Source: Prauserella halophila
Lineage (GTDB): Bacteria; Actinomycetota; Actinomycetes; Mycobacteriales; Pseudonocardiaceae
Direction of reading: 5' to 3'
Assembly (NCBI RefSeq): GCF_024171895.1
Contig: NZ_JAMTCQ010000015.1
Span: 1 to 64,000 of the forward strand
Length of the DNA: 64,000 nucleotides
The translations under genes and the position numbers were made by a program. The notes beneath the pieces are model-generated. The model searched no databases and was not told where the DNA came from. It was given only the letters and a program-made list of their open reading frames with translations. This document shows positions 17,517-26,977 of this stretch, piece by piece; positions within the stretch are counted from its first letter, which is position 1; every line of letters starts with the position of its first letter.

Positions 17517-18893
17517 TCAGCCGTCGTCGTCCGCCGCGCCGTCGGTGGACCGGCTCGCCGTGGTGGAACGCTCGGCGGACGAGGTCTCGGCGGGGCGGGT
17601 CTTCGACGGGAGCGTCTCCCTGGCCGGCAACCACAGCACGAACGCGCCCGCGGCGATGACCCCGGTGACGGCGAACGCCGCGGTGAACGACCACTGCTCG
17701 GCGATCGCGCCTGCGGCCAGCGGGCCGACGACCGCGCCGACGTCGGCGGCCATCTGGAACCCGGCGAGTACGGAACCGCCGCGGGCCTTCGACCCGAGGA
17801 CGTCGGCGAGCGCCGCGTTCTGCGACGGGTTGAGAAGGCCCGAGCCGATACCCGTCACCACGGTCGCGGCCAGGAACAGCCACGTGTCCTCGGTGAGCCC
17901 GAGCGAGACGGCGCCGACGGCCAGCAGTGCCAGCCCGGCGAGTGCGGGCGGCTTGCGGCCGTGGGTGTCGGCGAACCGGCCCGAACCGAGCAGCACGAGC
18001 GCGTTGGCCCCGGCGAACAGCGCGAGCGCGAGCCCGGCGAACGTCGCGTCCCGGTGCAGCACGTTCTCCACGAACAGCGGGATCAGCGACATGCGCACGC
18101 CGAGCACGACCCAGCCGTTGGTGAGGTTGGACGTGAGCGCGGCGCGGTAGGTGGGGTGACCCAGCGCGTCGCGGAACGTCATCGTGGGCGCGTCGTCCTC
18201 GTCGGCCCGGGAAGCCAGGTCGGAGCGGCGCAGCTGCCAGAACACGAGCAGGGTCGCGGCCACGAGCGCCACGCCGTACACGAGGAACGGCGCGCGCAGC
18301 GACACCGCGACCAGTCCGCTGCCCAGTACGGGACCCGCGACACCGCCGAGCAGGAAGCTGGTGCCCCACAGGCCCGATGCGCGGCCGCGCAGCTGCGGCG
18401 GCGAGATGCGGATGAGCAGGCCGATCGCCGACACGGTGAACATCGTCGACCCGACACCGCCGATGGCGCGGAACAACAGCAGCTGCCAGTACTCGGTCGC
18501 GAAGGCGCACAGGATCGTCGAGGCGGCCACGATCGACACGCCCCACAGGTACGTCGGACGCTCGCCGAACCGCGTCACGAGCCGTCCGCTCACGGGTGCG
18601 AACAGCAGCCGCACCAGGGCGAACGAGCTGACCACGAACGACGCGGCGGTCAGGCCGACGTCGAAGCTGCGGGCGAAGCTCGGCAGGGCGGGCCCGATGA
18701 TGCCGTAGCCGATCGCGATGAGGAAGCTCGCCGCGACCAGGACGTACACCTCGCGGGGCAGGCGCGCCGGAGCCGGAGCGTCGCCGGTGTCTGCGCCGGG
18801 GTCGCCTGCGGTCTCGGAGGCGTCATCAGGGGCGGTGCCGGATGCGGCGTCGGATGCGTCGTCGGAACCGGTTCCCGGAGCTCGATCGGTCAC
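17517..18893 (-). CDS. MFS transporter (DHA1-type)
   Basis: A 458-residue major facilitator with a hydrophilic Asp/Ala-rich N-terminus (about 45 residues) and 12 predicted membrane helices. The family loops are GRLVTRFGERPTYLWG between helices 2 and 3 and GRFADTHGRKPPALAG in the second half. It probably exports a small molecule; the substrate is not predictable. It begins with GTG and is convergent with the carboxypeptidase gene (25-base gap). Confidence 0.85.
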   Translation of the reverse strand: MTDRAPGTGSDDASDAASGTAPDDASETAGDPGADTGDAPAPARLPREVYVLVAASFLIAIGYGIIGPALPSFARSFDVGLTAASFVVSSFALVRLLFAPVSGRLVTRFGERPTYLWGVSIVAASTILCAFATEYWQLLLFRAIGGVGSTMFTVSAIGLLIRISPPQLRGRASGLWGTSFLLGGVAGPVLGSGLVAVSLRAPFLVYGVALVAATLLVFWQLRRSDLASRADEDDAPTMTFRDALGHPTYRAALTSNLTNGWVVLGVRMSLIPLFVENVLHRDATFAGLALALFAGANALVLLGSGRFADTHGRKPPALAGLALLAVGAVSLGLTEDTWLFLAATVVTGIGSGLLNPSQNAALADVLGSKARGGSVLAGFQMAADVGAVVGPLAAGAIAEQWSFTAAFAVTGVIAAGAFVLWLPARETLPSKTRPAETSSAERSTTASRSTDGAADDDG

Positions 18894-19020
18894 TGCACAC
18901 TCCTTCCGGAGCGAGCCTAATGACCTTCGCGGGGAAACGGCCCGAGGTCGCGCCCCGCCGCACCCCGCCCAGTCGGCGCGGTCGGCGCGGTCGTCCCGGG
19001 CGGCACCGCGACGGCGGCGG

Positions 19021-20034
19021 TCACGTCCGCTTGCGGCCGAGCCAGCCGAGCAGCGCGCCGAGGCCGAACGCGCCCGCCGCCGTGCCCATGCCGGCGCCGC
19101 GGCGGACGGTGACGGCCGGGCGGACGATCGTCGCGGGCGGCGGCTCGATCACGCGGACCTGGTTCTCGCGCGCGCTCGCCGTCCAGGCGGTGACGAACAG
19201 CAGGAAGCGCGACACCAGGTTGGCGAACACGAGCAGACCGATGATGGGCCCGAACAGGGCGCCGCTGGGCGAGCTCGTGACGCCGGCGAGATAGACCGAG
19301 GCGACGTTCTTGAGCAGTTCGAAGCCGAGCGCGGCGAGCACGGCTCCCTTGACAGCACTGCGGGCGTTGACCCGCTCGCGCGGCAGCTGGGCGATCACCC
19401 ACGTGAACACCAGCACGTTCGCGGCCAGCGACAGCACGATCGTCGCGGCGCGCAGCGCGTACTGGGCCCAGACGTAGTCGTCGAGGCCGACGAGCCCGAG
19501 CAGCCACGCCCCCGCCGCGCCGCCGACCGCCGTCAGACCGAACGAGACCACCATCGCCGCGCCCAGGCCGCCCAGGGCCAGCAGGTCCTTCAGTTTCGTG
19601 GACAGGAACGGTTTCTTCGGCGGCTGCTGCGCCCACTGGGCGGTGAGCGCGTCGCGGAGGTTACCCATCCAGCCGAGCCCGGAGTAGAGCGCACCGAGCA
19701 GACCGATCACACCGAGTCCGGCACGCGAGTCCTTGACCGATTCGACGATCTCGCTCAGGAATTCCCGCAGCCCCACCGGAGCCGACGAGACGATGCCCTG
19801 CCGGAGCTCGTCCATCAGTTCCTGATCGCCGGCCAGCACGAAGCCCGCGACCGAGAACCCGACCATGAGCAGCGGAAACAGCGACAGCACCGAGAAGTAG
19901 GTGATCGCGGCGGCGTAGTGGTTGCCGTGCCGCGCTGTGAAGGCGTCACCCGCTCTGACCAGGTGATCCAGCCACGGATACTTGCGCCGCATCCGCGGCA
20001 GGAACCCCTCTTTTTCCGCCTTCTGCTCTGTCAC
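19021..20034 (-). CDS. YihY/BrkB-family inner membrane protein (YhjD-like)
   Basis: A 337-residue protein with about six membrane helices and the family hallmarks AAAITYFSVLSLFPLLMVGF near the N-terminus and SPSGALFGPIIGLLVFANLVSRF later. Family members were once called ribonuclease BN but are membrane proteins of uncertain role. The M. tuberculosis homologue Rv3335c has similar chromosomal context. GTG 20034 is used; an ATG at 20061 would add nine residues, and neither has a strong ribosome-binding site. Confidence 0.85.
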   Translation of the reverse strand: MTEQKAEKEGFLPRMRRKYPWLDHLVRAGDAFTARHGNHYAAAITYFSVLSLFPLLMVGFSVAGFVLAGDQELMDELRQGIVSSAPVGLREFLSEIVESVKDSRAGLGVIGLLGALYSGLGWMGNLRDALTAQWAQQPPKKPFLSTKLKDLLALGGLGAAMVVSFGLTAVGGAAGAWLLGLVGLDDYVWAQYALRAATIVLSLAANVLVFTWVIAQLPRERVNARSAVKGAVLAALGFELLKNVASVYLAGVTSSPSGALFGPIIGLLVFANLVSRFLLFVTAWTASARENQVRVIEPPPATIVRPAVTVRRGAGMGTAAGAFGLGALLGWLGRKRT

Positions 20035-20122
20035 GCGCAGGAAGCTAACGGCGCGGCGCATACCGGTGCAAACCGACGCGCACGGGCGTCAACCTCCGCC
20101 GCCCGATCGTGACCGGGCCGTT

Positions 20123-20161
20123 CGTCCCTCGGAGGCATCCTCGGGTCGCCTCCGAGGGACG
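20123..20161 (-). terminator. Terminator of fbiC
   Basis: Perfect 14-bp inverted repeat (20123-20136 and 20148-20161) with an 11-base loop, 17 bases beyond the fbiC stop. Confidence 0.8.
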
Positions 20162-20178
20162 GTCGAGCAGCCCGCTTC

Positions 20179-22710
20179 CTACAGTGCGGGCGTCAGGGTG
20201 CGGCCGTAGGTGGTGCCGCGCTGCCTGGCCGGGCGGCCCGCCAGGTCGGCGAGGGCGCCCAGCTCGTCGGCGGTGCGCGACGAGCCGTGCTCCGAACCGG
20301 CCATCCGCGAGATGGTCTCCTCCATGAGCGTGCCGCCGATGTCGTTGGCGCCGCCCCGCAGGATCTGTGCCGTCCCCTCGTCGCCGAGCTTGACCCACGA
20401 GCACTGCACGTTGTCGATCAGCCCGTGCAGGGCCAGCCGCGCGACGGCGTGCACCGCCCGGTTGTCCCGCACCGTCGGCCCGGGACGGGCCACGCCCGCG
20501 AGGTAGATCGGCGCGTTGTGGTGCACGAACGGCAGCGCGACGAACTCGGTGAACCCACCGGTCTCCCGTGCGATCCCGCCGAGCACCCGCAGGTGGCCGA
20601 GCCAGTGTCCGGGGTGGTCGACGTGGCCGTACATCATCGTGCTCGACGACGGGAGGCCCACGCGGTGCGCGGTCGTCACGACGTCGATCCAGGTCTTCGC
20701 GGGCAGTTTGCCCTTGGTGAGCACCCAGCGGACGTCGTCGTCGAGGATCTCGGCGGCCGTACCGGGGATCGAGTCGAGTCCGGCGTCGCGCAGCTCGGTG
20801 AGCCATTCCTGGATGCTCACGCCCGCCTTCGAGGCGGCCGAGACGATCTCCATCGGCGAGAACGCGTGGACGTGCATGTCCGGCACGGCCTTCTTGATGG
20901 CGCGCACCACGTCGGCGTAGTAGCCGACCGGCAGTTTCGGATCGATGCCGCCCTGCATGCACACCTCGGTGGCACCCGCCTCGGACGCCTCCACGGCACG
21001 CGCGGCCACCTCGTCGGTGGACAGCCGGAAGGCGTCGGTGTCGCGCTCCCGCTGGGCGAACGCGCAGAACCGGCAGCCGACGTAGCAGACGTTCGAGAAG
21101 TTGATGTTGCGGTTGACGACGTAGGTGATGTCCCCGCCCACCACGTCGGCACGCAGGTCGTCGGCCAGCCGCGTCAGTGTCTCCAGTGCAGGGCCGTCGG
21201 CCGTGAGCAGCGCCATGGCGGCCTCGGCATTGGACTCGTCGAGCAGCGCGGCCGGGTTCTCCTCGGCGATCCGGAGCCCTTCGCGGGCCTCGGTGTCCAA
21301 TCGCTCCGGTCCGTTGTGGACACTGCCGCGAAGGGCGTCCCAGTCACCGTAGACACTGTCGAAGTCGCCGCGCCGGTCGGACGTGCGGCCCTCGGTGTCG
21401 ATGGTGGCGTTCAGGTCGGCGCGGCCGATGGTGTCGATGCCGCCGTCGGGTTCCTGCCACTCGCGGCCCGTGACGGTCGCGGACGCGTCGGCGAGACCGT
21501 CCGCTGCGGACAGCGCCCGGACGTGGGAGTGCAGCCGGATGTCGATCCACTTCTCGGCGTCGCGCACGTACTTCGGATACGCGGTCAGCCGTTCGCGCAG
21601 GTCGAATCCGGCGTCGGCGGTCCACCGGGCGAGTTCGTCGACGTGCGGCCACGGCGCCTCGGGGTTGACGTGGTCCGGCGTGACCGGCGAGACGCCGCCC
21701 CAGTCGTCGATCCCGGCGCGCAGGATCAGCCCGTGCTCGTCGCCGACGAGGTTCGGCGGCGCCTGCACGCTGACCCCCGGCGGCAGCAACAGTCGCGCGA
21801 CGGCGACGGTGGCGGCGAGTTCGGCCAGATCCGCGTCGTCGTGAGCCCGCATCGCGGTGTCCGGTTTGGACCGGAAGTTCTGGACGATGATCTCCTGCAC
21901 GTTCCGGTACTGCCGGGCACGTGTGCGGATCTCGTGCAGCGATTCGGCCCGCTCGGTGATCGTTTCGCCGATGCCCACGAGGATGCCCGTGGTGAACGGG
22001 ACACCGACGCGGCCCGCGTCGTCGAGCACGCGCAGCCGCACGGCGGGTTCCTTGTCCGGGCTGCCGTAGTGCGGCCCGCCCTGCTCCGACCACAGTCGTT
22101 CGGCCGTGGTCTCGAGCATCATGCCCATACTCGGCGCAACGGGCTTGAGGCGCTGCAGCTCCTCCCAGCTCATGACACCGGGGTTCAGGTGCGGCAGCAG
22201 ACCGGTCTCCTCGAGCACACTGATGGCACAGGACCGCACATAGTCCAAGGTGGATTCGTAGCCGCGTTCGTCGAGCCACTGCCGAGCCTGCGGCCACCGC
22301 TCCTCCGGCCGGTCGCCGAGCGTGAACAGCGCCTCCTTGCAGCCGGCGGCGGCACCGGCGCGCGCGATGTCGAGCACTTCCTCGCGTTCGAGATACAGCG
22401 ATTCGGCCTTGCCCGGCACCGTGACGAACGTGCAGTAGTGGCACCGGTCCCGGCACAGATGGGTGAGCGGGATGAAGACCTTGCGGCTGTAGGTGACGAC
22501 GCCGGTTCTGCCCTGATCGGCCAGGTGGGCTTCGCGGACGCGGCTCGCGATGTCCAGTAGCGCGTTCAAATCGTCGCCGCGGGCGTGCAGCAGGACGGCG
22601 GACTCGGTGACGTCGAGCGAGGAACCGTCGGCGGCCCGTTTCAGGGCGCGGCGCATGGCCGAGGACGACGGAGCGGGTTCGGGCGGGGCGAGCGGGATCT
22701 GGCGAGCCAT
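20179..22710 (-). CDS. fbiC: Bifunctional FO synthase (CofG-CofH fusion)
   Basis: An 843-residue fusion making FO, the deazaflavin chromophore of coenzyme F420, from tyrosine and 5-amino-6-ribitylaminouracil. The N-terminal CofG-like radical-SAM domain has CRDRCHYC (cysteines near residues 86-93). The C-terminal CofH-like domain has CYVGCRFC (near 539-546). Both bind the [4Fe-4S]/SAM pair. Methanogens use two separate proteins; the fusion is the actinobacterial form. ATG 22710 ([10 protein letters not shown]) is preferred over 22737. F420-dependent enzymes are therefore expected in this organism. Confidence 0.95.
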   Translation of the reverse strand: MARQIPLAPPEPAPSSSAMRRALKRAADGSSLDVTESAVLLHARGDDLNALLDIASRVREAHLADQGRTGVVTYSRKVFIPLTHLCRDRCHYCTFVTVPGKAESLYLEREEVLDIARAGAAAGCKEALFTLGDRPEERWPQARQWLDERGYESTLDYVRSCAISVLEETGLLPHLNPGVMSWEELQRLKPVAPSMGMMLETTAERLWSEQGGPHYGSPDKEPAVRLRVLDDAGRVGVPFTTGILVGIGETITERAESLHEIRTRARQYRNVQEIIVQNFRSKPDTAMRAHDDADLAELAATVAVARLLLPPGVSVQAPPNLVGDEHGLILRAGIDDWGGVSPVTPDHVNPEAPWPHVDELARWTADAGFDLRERLTAYPKYVRDAEKWIDIRLHSHVRALSAADGLADASATVTGREWQEPDGGIDTIGRADLNATIDTEGRTSDRRGDFDSVYGDWDALRGSVHNGPERLDTEAREGLRIAEENPAALLDESNAEAAMALLTADGPALETLTRLADDLRADVVGGDITYVVNRNINFSNVCYVGCRFCAFAQRERDTDAFRLSTDEVAARAVEASEAGATEVCMQGGIDPKLPVGYYADVVRAIKKAVPDMHVHAFSPMEIVSAASKAGVSIQEWLTELRDAGLDSIPGTAAEILDDDVRWVLTKGKLPAKTWIDVVTTAHRVGLPSSSTMMYGHVDHPGHWLGHLRVLGGIARETGGFTEFVALPFVHHNAPIYLAGVARPGPTVRDNRAVHAVARLALHGLIDNVQCSWVKLGDEGTAQILRGGANDIGGTLMEETISRMAGSEHGSSRTADELGALADLAGRPARQRGTTYGRTLTPAL

Positions 22711-22805
22711 GGCCCCGACAGTAAGGCGTCCGCTCACCGGAGTGCCACGAGCGAGGACTCACACCGGCGCCGACGGCGCACGCGGGGAGCGTGCCGGAGT
22801 CGGCG

Positions 22806-23291
22806 TCAGTCGACCGTGACGCTCGCCGTGGCGCCGTCCACCGAGGCACGCGGGCCGGGAGGGCGGACAGCGGCAGAGGCAGCAGGCGCAGCGGGAGCGG
22901 CGGCGGGGACGGCGTCCGGTGCGATGGTCGCAACCTCGGCGGCGTCCGGTGCCGGCCCTGCAGCTGCGGCGGGGTTCCGGTCGCCCCCGCAGGCGGCCGC
23001 TTCGCGAGCCTTCTTGCGCCGTTGGCGGACGACGCCGGCGACCATGCCGAGGACGCCGAACACGATCGCGGCCAGGCCGACCGGTCCGAGCACACCCAGC
23101 GTCATCGCGTTCGGTGTGGGCTGGGCCAGTGTTCCCGCGGCCGGGGCTGCCGCCGCGGGGGCGCTCGCGACGGTCGCCGCGCCGAGCGTGATCACGGTGG
23201 TCAGGGTGGTTGTGGTCAGGGCGGTTACAGCCACCGCCGACGCGCGCCGTGCGCGCGTCGGATGAGCCGGCTCCCGGTCAGAACTGCCCAC
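22806..23291 (-). CDS. Hypothetical exported/membrane protein, Ala/Pro-rich
   Basis: A 161-residue protein with an N-terminal signal-like segment (AVAVTALTTTTLTTVITLGA), an Ala/Pro linker, a second hydrophobic helix (MTLGVLGPVGLAAIVFGVLG) followed by basic residues, and a long Ala/Pro-rich tail. It resembles membrane-anchored low-complexity proteins without enzymatic motifs. GTG 23291 is chosen because GGAGG lies seven bases upstream. Function unknown. Confidence 0.6.
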   Translation of the reverse strand: MGSSDREPAHPTRARRASAVAVTALTTTTLTTVITLGAATVASAPAAAAPAAGTLAQPTPNAMTLGVLGPVGLAAIVFGVLGMVAGVVRQRRKKAREAAACGGDRNPAAAAGPAPDAAEVATIAPDAVPAAAPAAPAASAAVRPPGPRASVDGATASVTVD

Positions 23292-23697
23292 CGCACGTCC
23301 TCCTGCATCACCCACACCGACCATCACCCCGAAAGGTGAGGTCGGCAAACGACGAGACTACTGACAGTGTCGTAAGCGTCCACCGGCGCCACGACGCGGG
23401 TGAGAGTAGCGACCCGCACAGACCAACGTATGCGCGGGGGCCGTAGCGGTTGAGTAAAATGCGCCCGGAACCGCCGAAGGTCGCCCACCGGCCGCCGTGT
23501 ACACCGGCACCCGGCGCACCGGACTACACCATCCGGACGACCCCGCCCCGGCCCCGACTCCGACCCCGTCTCGGCCCCGGTCCCGGTCCCGGCCCCGGTC
23601 CCGGTCCCGGTCCCGGTCCCGCAGCACGATCCCGGACTCGGCAATCGCCTCCGGTCCGCGCCGCACCCGGCGGTTGACGACATCGGCACGGCCGGGA
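23292..23697. other. Noncoding region with a GGTCCC-type hexanucleotide repeat
   Basis: No convincing gene. Bases 23575-23622 consist of about eight imperfect six-base CCCGGT/CCCGGC units. Open frames across it are translations of the repeat. Confidence 0.6.
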
Positions 23698-24264
23698 TCA
23701 GGGAGTTCCGAGCAGCGCCGCAGCGGCTGCGCGCGCATCCCGGGCCGGGGCAGGGCCGCCGCTGATGCCGGCAGTCACGATGGCCCCTTCGGCGAGCAGG
23801 AAAACCGGTTCGACCACCGGCATCCCGGTGGCGTGGACCCACTCGGAGATCTGGTCGTGAAAAGCCTGCTTGTGTGATCGGACTTCGGCCAGCACCGCCT
23901 CGGACGACGGCCCGAGTTCGCCGTGAGCATTGATCCAGGCGCATCCGCGGAACCCGGGTTCGGCGAACCACTCGGCAAGCCAGTCGAAGATCGCGAGTAC
24001 GCGCTCCCGGGGGTCGGCGACCGGCTCCACGTGGGCGGCCAGACTGTGTCGCCATCGCTGATCACGACGTCCCAGCACCGCCACCACGAGGTCCTCCTTC
24101 GTCGCGAAGAACCGGTAGATCCGCTTGAGCGGCAGCCCGGATGCTGCGCGGACCGCGTCCATGCCGACCGCCTGGATGCCCCGCTCGTAGAAGAGCCCCT
24201 CCGCCGTGTCGAGCAGAGCGTCGCGGTCCAGGCGGTTCTGTTCCTCGGTGATCGGTGCGGGCAT
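23698..24264 (-). CDS. TetR-family regulator
   Basis: A 188-residue repressor-type protein. The N-terminal helix-turn-helix covers about residues 12-57 (LLDTAEGLFYERGIQAVGMD, then AASGLPLKRIYRFFATKEDL), and the ligand-binding domain contains WLAEWFAEPGFRGCAWINA. ATG 24264 is at the usual distance from the first helix. It is divergent from a DUF1348 gene, and two copies of a GAGAACG-NN-CGTTCTC palindrome lie between them, so it probably represses both genes until a ligand binds. Confidence 0.85.
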   Translation of the reverse strand: MPAPITEEQNRLDRDALLDTAEGLFYERGIQAVGMDAVRAASGLPLKRIYRFFATKEDLVVAVLGRRDQRWRHSLAAHVEPVADPRERVLAIFDWLAEWFAEPGFRGCAWINAHGELGPSSEAVLAEVRSHKQAFHDQISEWVHATGMPVVEPVFLLAEGAIVTAGISGGPAPARDARAAAAALLGTP

Positions 24265-24281
24265 CCCGGCTCCTTGGCATT

Positions 24282-24297
24282 GAGAACGTGCGTTCCC
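24282..24297. promoter_or_regulatory. Putative TetR operator, copy 1
   Basis: GAGAACGTGCGTTCCC, an imperfect copy of the palindrome at 24318-24333. It lies close to the tetR start and is offset from the second copy by 36 bases. Confidence 0.6.
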
Positions 24298-24317
24298 TAT
24301 TGTAGACTCCACTGGTG

Positions 24318-24333
24318 GAGAACGAACGTTCTC
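24318..24333. promoter_or_regulatory. Putative TetR operator, copy 2
   Basis: GAGAACGAACGTTCTC is a perfect 16-base palindrome midway between the tetR and DUF1348 genes. A site of this length and symmetry is typical for TetR dimers. Confidence 0.7.
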
Positions 24334-24364
24334 ACCATGGTGAGGACGACGTCAGGAGGATGGA

Positions 24365-24826
24365 ATGCCGGAGGTTCGCCCGCCCTACCCGCCGTTCACG
24401 CAGGAGACGGCGCTGCAGAAGGTCCAGGCGGCCGAGGATGCCTGGAACACCCGCGATCCACAGCGGGTGGCACTGGCCTATACACCGGACTCGACATGGC
24501 GGAACCGGGACACGTTCGTCCGCGGCCGCGAGGAGATCGTCGCGTTCTTGACCCGGAAGTGGGAGCGCGAGCTGGACTACGCGCTGCGGAAGAGCCTGTG
24601 GGACTTCCGTGAGAACCGGATCGCCGTCCGGTTCCAGTACGAATGCCACGACGCGGAGGGCCGGTCGTGGCGCAGTTACGGCAACGAACTGTGGGAATTC
24701 GACGAGTACGGCCTCATGCGGCGCCGCGAGGCGAGCATCAACGACGTTGCCATCTCCGACGCCGATCGGCGCATCCGCGGCCCCCGGCCCAAGGACGAGT
24801 ACGGTGTCGACATCCCGCTCCGGTAG
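24365..24826 (+). CDS. DUF1348 / SnoaL-NTF2-like protein
   Basis: A 153-residue single-domain protein recognised as DUF1348 from [37 protein letters not shown] and [19 protein letters not shown]. The fold is the NTF2/SnoaL cone used by small isomerases and hydrolases; the substrate is unknown. AGGAGG lies five bases before the ATG. Divergence from tetR suggests it is the regulated target, perhaps for detoxification of a small molecule. Confidence 0.88.
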   Translation: MPEVRPPYPPFTQETALQKVQAAEDAWNTRDPQRVALAYTPDSTWRNRDTFVRGREEIVAFLTRKWERELDYALRKSLWDFRENRIAVRFQYECHDAEGRSWRSYGNELWEFDEYGLMRRREASINDVAISDADRRIRGPRPKDEYGVDIPLR

Positions 24827-24887
24827 CGCGCGAAACAGCGTCCCCGGGCCTGCGGGCTCGGGCCAGGGGCAGCTCGGGGCCGGCCGG

Positions 24888-24940
24888 CCCGGGCTCGGTG
24901 GACTCGGGCAACACGGCCGGCTGAGCCCACCGAGCCCGGG
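24888..24940 (+). terminator. Hairpin downstream of the DUF1348 gene
   Basis: Perfect 14-bp arms at 24888-24901 and 24927-24940, 62 bases beyond the stop. Confidence 0.65.
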
Positions 24941-24980
24941 TAGCCGATGGGAAACACTGTGCTCCACACTCATGCGGCCT

Positions 24981-25016
24981 GCCGCCCGGTGGCCGCGTCC
25001 TCGGCCACCGGGCGGC
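24981..25016. terminator. Second hairpin between convergent genes
   Basis: Perfect 14-bp arms at 24981-24994 and 25003-25016 with an eight-base loop. Probably serves the peptidoglycan-binding gene on the minus strand. Confidence 0.65.
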
Positions 25017-25057
25017 ATCACCCACGACGGGCGGCATCACGCCGCAATGGGGCACTA

Positions 25058-26338
25058 TCACCCCACGATGATGCCGCGGTCGTACCTCGCGGCCGCTTCG
25101 AGGCGGCTGCGGGTGTAGAGCTTGATGCCGAAGCTGGCGCGCCCGGGGTCCGACACGTAGAAGTCACCGGCCGAATTGGTGCCCCGCGCGACGACGTAAT
25201 GCCCGTAGCTCGGGGCACCGCCCAGCAGAACGCCGTGGTTCACGTTGAGGATCACCGGCTTCCCGTCCGCTGCGGCGGCGAGCGCGCTGGCGTAGTTCAC
25301 CTTCCGTGCGTTCGTGTCGTACGCGCCGAGGCCGCGGATGAGGTGCTTGACGTCGGCACCCCACGTGTCGGCCGGGATCTGGCAGGCCTCGCGCATGTTC
25401 ATCACGGCCTGCTTGTGCGAGCCCGACGGCGGCCGGCCCAGGGCGTACAGCGTGATGACCGCCGAGGTCGGACCGCAGTTCTCGTCGCTCATCGGGCCGG
25501 TGGCCATCTGGTTGATGACGATGAGGTCGCCCGAGCCGCCGGGGTCGGGGTCCGGGTCCGACCCCTTCTTGCGCTGAACGCCGAGCGCAGCCATCGTCTT
25601 TGCGCCCGCATAGCCGTCGACGGAGAGACCCTCCGAACTCTGGAACTTCTTCACCGCCGACTCGGTGACCGGGCCGTAATCACCATCCGCGCCCACACCG
25701 ACGGCGGACTGCACGGCCTTCACGACCTTGGCAAGCTCACCCTGCGTAACCGGCCCCGCGTAACCGTCCTTCTCGAGGCCGCGGTCCGACTGGAAGTCCT
25801 TGACTGCACTGGTCGTCATCGGGCCGTTGTGGCCGTCGATCACGCCGCGGTAGTAGTAGAGCCCCTTGAGCGACCTCTGCGTGTCGGCCACGCTCGCACT
25901 CTTCTTGCGCTGGACGCCGAGCGCAGCCATCGTCTTTGCGCCCGCATAGCCGTCGACGGAGAGACCCTCCGAACTCTGGAACTTCTTCACCGCCGACTCG
26001 GTGACCGGGCCGTAATCACCATCCGCGCCCACACCGACGGCGGACTGCACGGCCTTCACGACCTTGGCAAGCTCACCCTGCGTAACCGGCCCCGCGTAAC
26101 CGTCCTTCTCGAGGCCGCGGTCCGACTGGAAGTCCTTGACCGCACTGGTCGTCATCGGGCCGTTGTGGCCGTCGATCACGCCGCGGTAGTAGTAGAGCCC
26201 CTTGAGCGACCTCTGCGTGTCGGCCATCGTCCCGGCCTGCGCGGACGTCGGAATCAGGACGCTGGTGGCAGCGGCCATTCCGACGGCTGCACTTCCCCGG
26301 AGCATGGAACGGCGCGTGACGGGCCTGAGGTTCTTCAC
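25058..26338 (-). CDS. Secreted protein with repeated peptidoglycan-binding domains and a C39-like peptidase domain
   Basis: A 426-residue exported protein. The N-terminus has a Tat-like signal (TRRSMLRG then a hydrophobic stretch ending AQAG). Residues about 34-146 and 146-258 are two almost identical 112-residue blocks, each holding two PG_binding_1-type motifs (LKGLYYYRGVIDGHNGPMTT and VGVGADGDYGPVTESAVKKF). The C-terminal part (about 270-426) has the C39-type NCGPTS with the catalytic-type Cys near residue 288 and GHYVVARG with His near 378. It probably binds cell wall and cleaves a peptide. GTG 26338 is used because GGAAGG lies upstream; ATG 26353 is the alternative. Confidence 0.8.
   Translation of the reverse strand: MKNLRPVTRRSMLRGSAAVGMAAATSVLIPTSAQAGTMADTQRSLKGLYYYRGVIDGHNGPMTTSAVKDFQSDRGLEKDGYAGPVTQGELAKVVKAVQSAVGVGADGDYGPVTESAVKKFQSSEGLSVDGYAGAKTMAALGVQRKKSASVADTQRSLKGLYYYRGVIDGHNGPMTTSAVKDFQSDRGLEKDGYAGPVTQGELAKVVKAVQSAVGVGADGDYGPVTESAVKKFQSSEGLSVDGYAGAKTMAALGVQRKKGSDPDPDPGGSGDLIVINQMATGPMSDENCGPTSAVITLYALGRPPSGSHKQAVMNMREACQIPADTWGADVKHLIRGLGAYDTNARKVNYASALAAAADGKPVILNVNHGVLLGGAPSYGHYVVARGTNSAGDFYVSDPGRASFGIKLYTRSRLEAAARYDRGIIVG
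25565..25890 (-). repeat. 326-bp direct repeat inside the peptidoglycan-binding gene, copy 1
   Basis: Matches 25901-26226 (period 336) at all but two positions (25577 and 25805). Both differences fall in third codon positions and are synonymous. Confidence 0.92.
25901..26226 (-). repeat. 326-bp direct repeat inside the peptidoglycan-binding gene, copy 2
   Basis: Partner of 25565-25890. It encodes the N-terminal of the two 112-residue peptidoglycan-binding blocks. Confidence 0.92.
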
Positions 26339-26546
26339 GGTGCTTCCTTCCATCGTCGTGCCATGAGGCGACGGCGACACCGAGCGGCGATGTCACCCGT
26401 GTGCCAGACGAGTGAAGCACCGGAAAGAACACGGACAGTACCGACGGAAGTCGTCGTAGCGTCAGTGACCTCCGTTCGTCGGGGAAGCGACACATCGACG
26501 CATCAGGGCATCCGGCGAGCGTTTCCGGCAGCGGCCCGTCCTCGGC

Positions 26547-26765
26547 TCAGCGAACCGGCGCCATCGCCAGGCACTGGACACACGGCATCCCCTGCGGGCT
26601 GTTGACGGTCTCGGCGTCACCGGGCCCGAACCGGGCGCCGCACACCGCACCGAGGTTGTCCGGCACGTCGGCCAGCGAAGCGGGAAGCACGACGAGGTGC
26701 ACCGTTCGCCGGGACTCGCCGACCACGCCACGCCGGTAACGGACCATGACCGTCACCCGGTTCAT
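26547..26765 (-). CDS. Small Cys-containing hypothetical protein
   Basis: A 72-residue protein with a beta-rich N-terminal half (RVTVMVRYRRGVVGESRRTV) and a C-terminal CGARFGPGD plus CVQC pattern, possibly zinc-binding. The ATG overlaps the stop of the upstream 58-residue gene (ATGA). Such small paired genes often accompany XRE/DUF5753 regulators in actinomycetes. Function unknown. Confidence 0.6.
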   Translation of the reverse strand: MNRVTVMVRYRRGVVGESRRTVHLVVLPASLADVPDNLGAVCGARFGPGDAETVNSPQGMPCVQCLAMAPVR

Positions 26766-26938
26766 GCCGACACCACCGCATCGGCCGGGAAGCAGACGGG
26801 ACACGGGTCGACGTCGACGATGTCCGGTGAGTCCGTGTTGATCAACCGGCCGCACTCGGTCAGCGTCAACTCACCCGGTGGCCACAACAGACCTTCCCGT
26901 ATCCGGTGCACGATTCCGAGACCGTCGCAATTCCCCAT
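26762..26938 (-). CDS. 58-residue Cys-rich hypothetical protein
   Basis: Starts MGNCDGLGIVHRIREGLLWP and ends PADAVVSA. It has four cysteines, including ECGR and PCPVC, which could form a zinc knuckle. Its stop overlaps the start of the next small gene, and it lies 39 bases downstream of the XRE regulator stop on the same strand. No clear ribosome-binding site is visible, so the start is provisional. Confidence 0.5.
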   Translation of the reverse strand: MGNCDGLGIVHRIREGLLWPPGELTLTECGRLINTDSPDIVDVDPCPVCFPADAVVSA

Positions 26939-26977
26939 ATAGCCACGCTAGGGAGACCGGCCCCAAGGAATCCAGTT

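Noticed and set aside
23358-23738. 126-residue minus-strand frame with Arg-Asp repeats
   Set aside because: It is the translation of a hexanucleotide repeat, and the frame runs into the tetR gene; no coding evidence.
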